Shown here: positions 6,781 to 7,919 of the stretch, piece by piece
How positions within the stretch are numbered: the stretch's first letter is position 1
Layout: each line of letters opens with the position of its first letter
Origin: Lachnospiraceae bacterium
GTDB taxonomy: Bacteria; Bacillota; Clostridia; Lachnospirales; Lachnospiraceae
Assembly: GCA_014804565.1 (NCBI GenBank)
Contig: JAAUZN010000084.1
Location: 60,216-68,134 of the forward strand
DNA: 7,919 nt
Reading direction: 5' to 3'
Made by a program: the position numbers and the translations under genes
Notes under the pieces: generated by a model
The model's input: only the letters and a program-made list of their open reading frames with translations
Database searches by the model: none
Told to the model about the DNA's origin: nothing

Positions 6781-7503
6781 ATGGTATGTCCGGAATGTGG
6801 CGCGCATTTGGAGAGCTCGGATCAGTTTTGTCCGGGATGCGGCGTCAGGATCATAAGAAAAAAACGCTGTCCTGAATGCGGAGAAATGCTGCGGGAGGGT
6901 ACAAGGTTCTGTCCAAGCTGCGGTGAGGAGATCCCGGAGGACTATTTTACAAGAAAGAAATCTTCTGCCGGGGCCGCGCCCAAAAAGAAAGCGAATGCGG
7001 CGCCTCCGCCGAAAAAACGTCCGGTCAGAGACCGGGAGGAGGAAGATTGGGACGATGAGGAGGATGAGGAGAGCGTAGATGTGCTCACCATCATGACGGT
7101 TGCCGTCGGCTGTATCCTTTTGGTGATCATAGCTGTTCTGGGCTTCAATCTGTTTCAGAGGTATATGCCGAAAAACTATGATAAGGCGGCCCAAAGACAG
7201 GAGGAAGAGGGCGAGGAAGCGGACGAACAAGAGGACGGGGAAGACGGTCAGCAGTTGGAGGAGAATAACTATGAAGAGGTGAGTGCGGAAGTCAGTGAAG
7301 GCGGCGGCACGCTTGTTACGACTGCTGATGTAAATATCAGAGATAACCCGAGTACACAGGGGACGAATGTCATTAAAAAGGCAAAGAAAGGGGAGAGCTA
7401 TACCTACACGGAGGTTGTGGAGGGCGGCACCTGGTATAAGATCCTTCTTTCTGACGGGGATGAATACGGCTATGTCTACGCAGAGTATGTAGAGCTGCAG
7501 TGA
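6781..7503 (+). CDS. Double zinc-ribbon, single-pass membrane protein with extracellular SH3-like domain
   Basis: A 240-residue protein of unknown role. Two zinc ribbons open it: C3/C6/C17/C20 and C30/C33/C44/C47, each CPxC or CPECG in form. A Lys/Ala/Pro-rich linker (about 52-83) and a run of acidic residues (86-97) follow, then one hydrophobic helix (about 101-122). A second acidic, Glu/Gln-rich stretch comes next, and the C-terminal SH3b-like domain (about 177-240) contains VNIRDNPSTQGTNVIKKAKKG and a closing GYVYAEYVEL. There is no signal peptide, and the likely topology is zinc ribbons inside and SH3 domain outside, where such domains often bind cell wall. ATG 6781 is chosen because GAGGAG (6767-6772) lies 8 nt upstream; the GTG at 6772 overlaps that site. 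Similar architectures are frequent in Lachnospiraceae. A link to sporulation is suggested only by its neighbours. Confidence 0.85.
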   Translation: MVCPECGAHLESSDQFCPGCGVRIIRKKRCPECGEMLREGTRFCPSCGEEIPEDYFTRKKSSAGAAPKKKANAAPPPKKRPVRDREEEDWDDEEDEESVDVLTIMTVAVGCILLVIIAVLGFNLFQRYMPKNYDKAAQRQEEEGEEADEQEDGEDGQQLEENNYEEVSAEVSEGGGTLVTTADVNIRDNPSTQGTNVIKKAKKGESYTYTEVVEGGTWYKILLSDGDEYGYVYAEYVELQ

Positions 7504-7520
7504 ATTATGCAGTATAAAAC

Positions 7521-7574
7521 AGGAACCTTTTCCGGGCGGGAACATAAGATAATAAAAAGCCCGGGGAGGTTCCT
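7521..7574 (+). promoter_or_regulatory. Long hairpin that sequesters the ribosome binding site of the YlmC/YmxH gene
   Basis: AGGAACCTTTTCCGGGC (7521-7537) pairs with GCCCGGGGAGGTTCCT (7559-7574). This gives 16 base pairs, two of them G-U, with one bulged T (7531) and a 21-nt A-rich loop. The right arm contains the Shine-Dalgarno GGGGAGG (7563-7569) and ends at the base before the ATG. With no T run after it, it is not an ordinary terminator for the upstream gene. Translational control is inferred from the pairing. Confidence 0.75.
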
Positions 7575-7808
7575 ATGTTATTTTCGGAATTAAAGAAAAA
7601 GGAAGTCATCAACCTGAAAAACTGTGAGCGGCTCGGCAAGGTGGCTGATCTTGAATTCGATGAGTGTACGGGACAGATTTTTAAACTGATCATTCCGGGA
7701 GAGAATAAGTGGTGCGGATTCTTTGGGAATGAACCGGACTATGTGATCCGCTATCAGGATATCAAAAAAATCGGACCGGATATTATCGTGGTGGATATCT
7801 GTCGCTAG
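7575..7808 (+). CDS. YlmC/YmxH-family sporulation protein (PRC-barrel)
   Basis: A 77-residue protein beginning MLFSELKKKEVINLKNCERLGKV, with VADLEFDECTGQIFKLIIPG in the middle and YVIRYQDIKKIGPDIIVVDI near the end. This is the pattern of small PRC-barrel proteins of the YlmC/YmxH family, which are conserved in endospore formers; their biochemical role is not established. No signal peptide or membrane segment is visible. Its position downstream of sigG and just upstream of nrdR fits the usual clostridial neighbourhood. The ATG is 5 nt after GGGGAGG, but that site lies within a strong hairpin, so expression is probably conditional. The gene may be reached by read-through from the zinc-ribbon gene, since no terminator separates them, or from a promoter within the 71-nt gap. 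Confidence 0.85.
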   Translation: MLFSELKKKEVINLKNCERLGKVADLEFDECTGQIFKLIIPGENKWCGFFGNEPDYVIRYQDIKKIGPDIIVVDICR

Positions 7809-7827
7809 AATGGTTACCATAAAGTAG

Positions 7828-7856
7828 TTGACATAATGAATAATATTCACTATAAT
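7828..7856 (+). promoter_or_regulatory. Consensus sigma-A promoter of nrdR with internal dyad
   Basis: TTGACA (7828-7833) and TATAAT (7851-7856) are both perfect and exactly 17 bp apart. The spacer holds the dyad TGAATA-A-TATTCA (7837-7849), which extends imperfectly to 7833-7853 (9 of 10 pairs). A smaller dyad, ATGGT-T-ACCAT (7810-7820), lies just upstream of the -35. Transcription would start near 7863. A promoter this strong with a dyad between its elements suggests repression by an unidentified regulator. Confidence 0.85.
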
Positions 7857-7886
7857 AAATCTATTGATAGGTACCAAACGGTGGAT

Positions 7887-7893
7887 AAGGAGG
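7887..7893 (+). promoter_or_regulatory. Ribosome binding site of nrdR
   Basis: AAGGAGG lies 9 nt before the ATG at 7903 and supports the reading of the last 17 bases as the start of a gene. Confidence 0.75.
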
Positions 7894-7902
7894 ATATTCG
7901 GG

Positions 7903-7919
7903 ATGAAATGCCCATTTTG
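7903..7919 (+). CDS. nrdR: Probable transcriptional repressor NrdR, first five codons (cut by the window edge)
   Basis: Only MKCPF plus two bases of the next codon (TG, so Cys or Trp) are visible. NrdR proteins begin MKCPFC, the first half of their zinc ribbon, and nrdR commonly follows a YlmC/YmxH gene and sigG in clostridia. NrdR is the ATP-cone, nucleotide-sensing repressor of ribonucleotide reductase genes. The promoter and Shine-Dalgarno upstream confirm that a gene starts here; its identity rests on five residues and gene order. Confidence 0.65.

Noticed and set aside
6733..7545. Open frame on the minus strand opposite the zinc-ribbon gene (270 codons)
   Set aside because: The plus strand encodes clear zinc ribbons, a membrane helix and an SH3-like domain; the minus-strand frame has no recognisable domain and covers the plus-strand promoter and start.
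7521..7574. Hairpin as a terminator of the zinc-ribbon gene
   Set aside because: There is no T run after the right arm; the next bases are the ATG of the following gene.
1..7919. CRISPR arrays, insertion sequences, integrases, tRNA or rRNA genes
   Set aside because: No spaced repeat series, transposase motifs, terminal inverted repeats or RNA gene signatures were seen; the window is core chromosomal sequence.

Overview
The window (7.9 kb) reads as a chromosomal division and sporulation locus from an endospore-forming member of the Clostridia, most likely Lachnospiraceae. Grounds: the gene set (ftsQ end, ftsZ, spoIIGA-sigE, sigG, a YlmC/YmxH-family gene, the start of nrdR), AGG-rich Shine-Dalgarno sites, non-ATG starts for ftsZ (TTG) and spoIIGA (GTG), and a zinc-ribbon/SH3 membrane protein of a type common in that family. 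The taxonomic call rests on pattern recognition, not on a search.

Layout, left to right. (1) 1-1975: the 3' part of ftsQ/divIB, a candidate sigma-A promoter, ftsZ and a strong intrinsic terminator. (2) 2016-3675: a candidate spoIIG promoter with an unusually long spacer, then spoIIGA (membrane aspartic protease) and sigE (pro-sigma-E, its substrate), ending in two consecutive hairpins built from a repeated sequence. (3) 3685-5786: a single gene with its own candidate promoter, encoding a REC/HD-GYP/GGDEF response regulator with a C-terminal tail that looks like a second, degenerate GGDEF fold; it ends in a strong terminator. (4) 5800-6673 on the minus strand: sigG, the forespore sigma factor, converging on the previous gene, with a candidate forespore-type promoter. 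(5) 6706-7919 on the plus strand: a double zinc-ribbon/transmembrane/SH3 protein, a YlmC/YmxH sporulation protein whose ribosome binding site is buried in a long hairpin, and a near-ideal sigma-A promoter with an internal dyad driving the first codons of nrdR.

How the genes fit together: FtsZ and FtsQ build the division septum. After asymmetric septation SpoIIGA cleaves the pro-sequence from SigE in the mother cell, and SigG later runs the forespore programme. In Bacillus and many clostridia spoIIGA, sigE and sigG lie in tandem. Here sigG is inverted and a cyclic-di-GMP turnover gene sits between sigE and sigG. All genes look intact apart from the two cut by the window edges. No mobile element, CRISPR array, tRNA or rRNA was seen, and no gap between genes exceeds about 200 bases.

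The most interesting non-coding signal is the 54-nt hairpin ahead of the YlmC/YmxH gene. The most interesting protein signal is the degenerate C-terminal domain of the response regulator. I found no clearly new multi-gene system.
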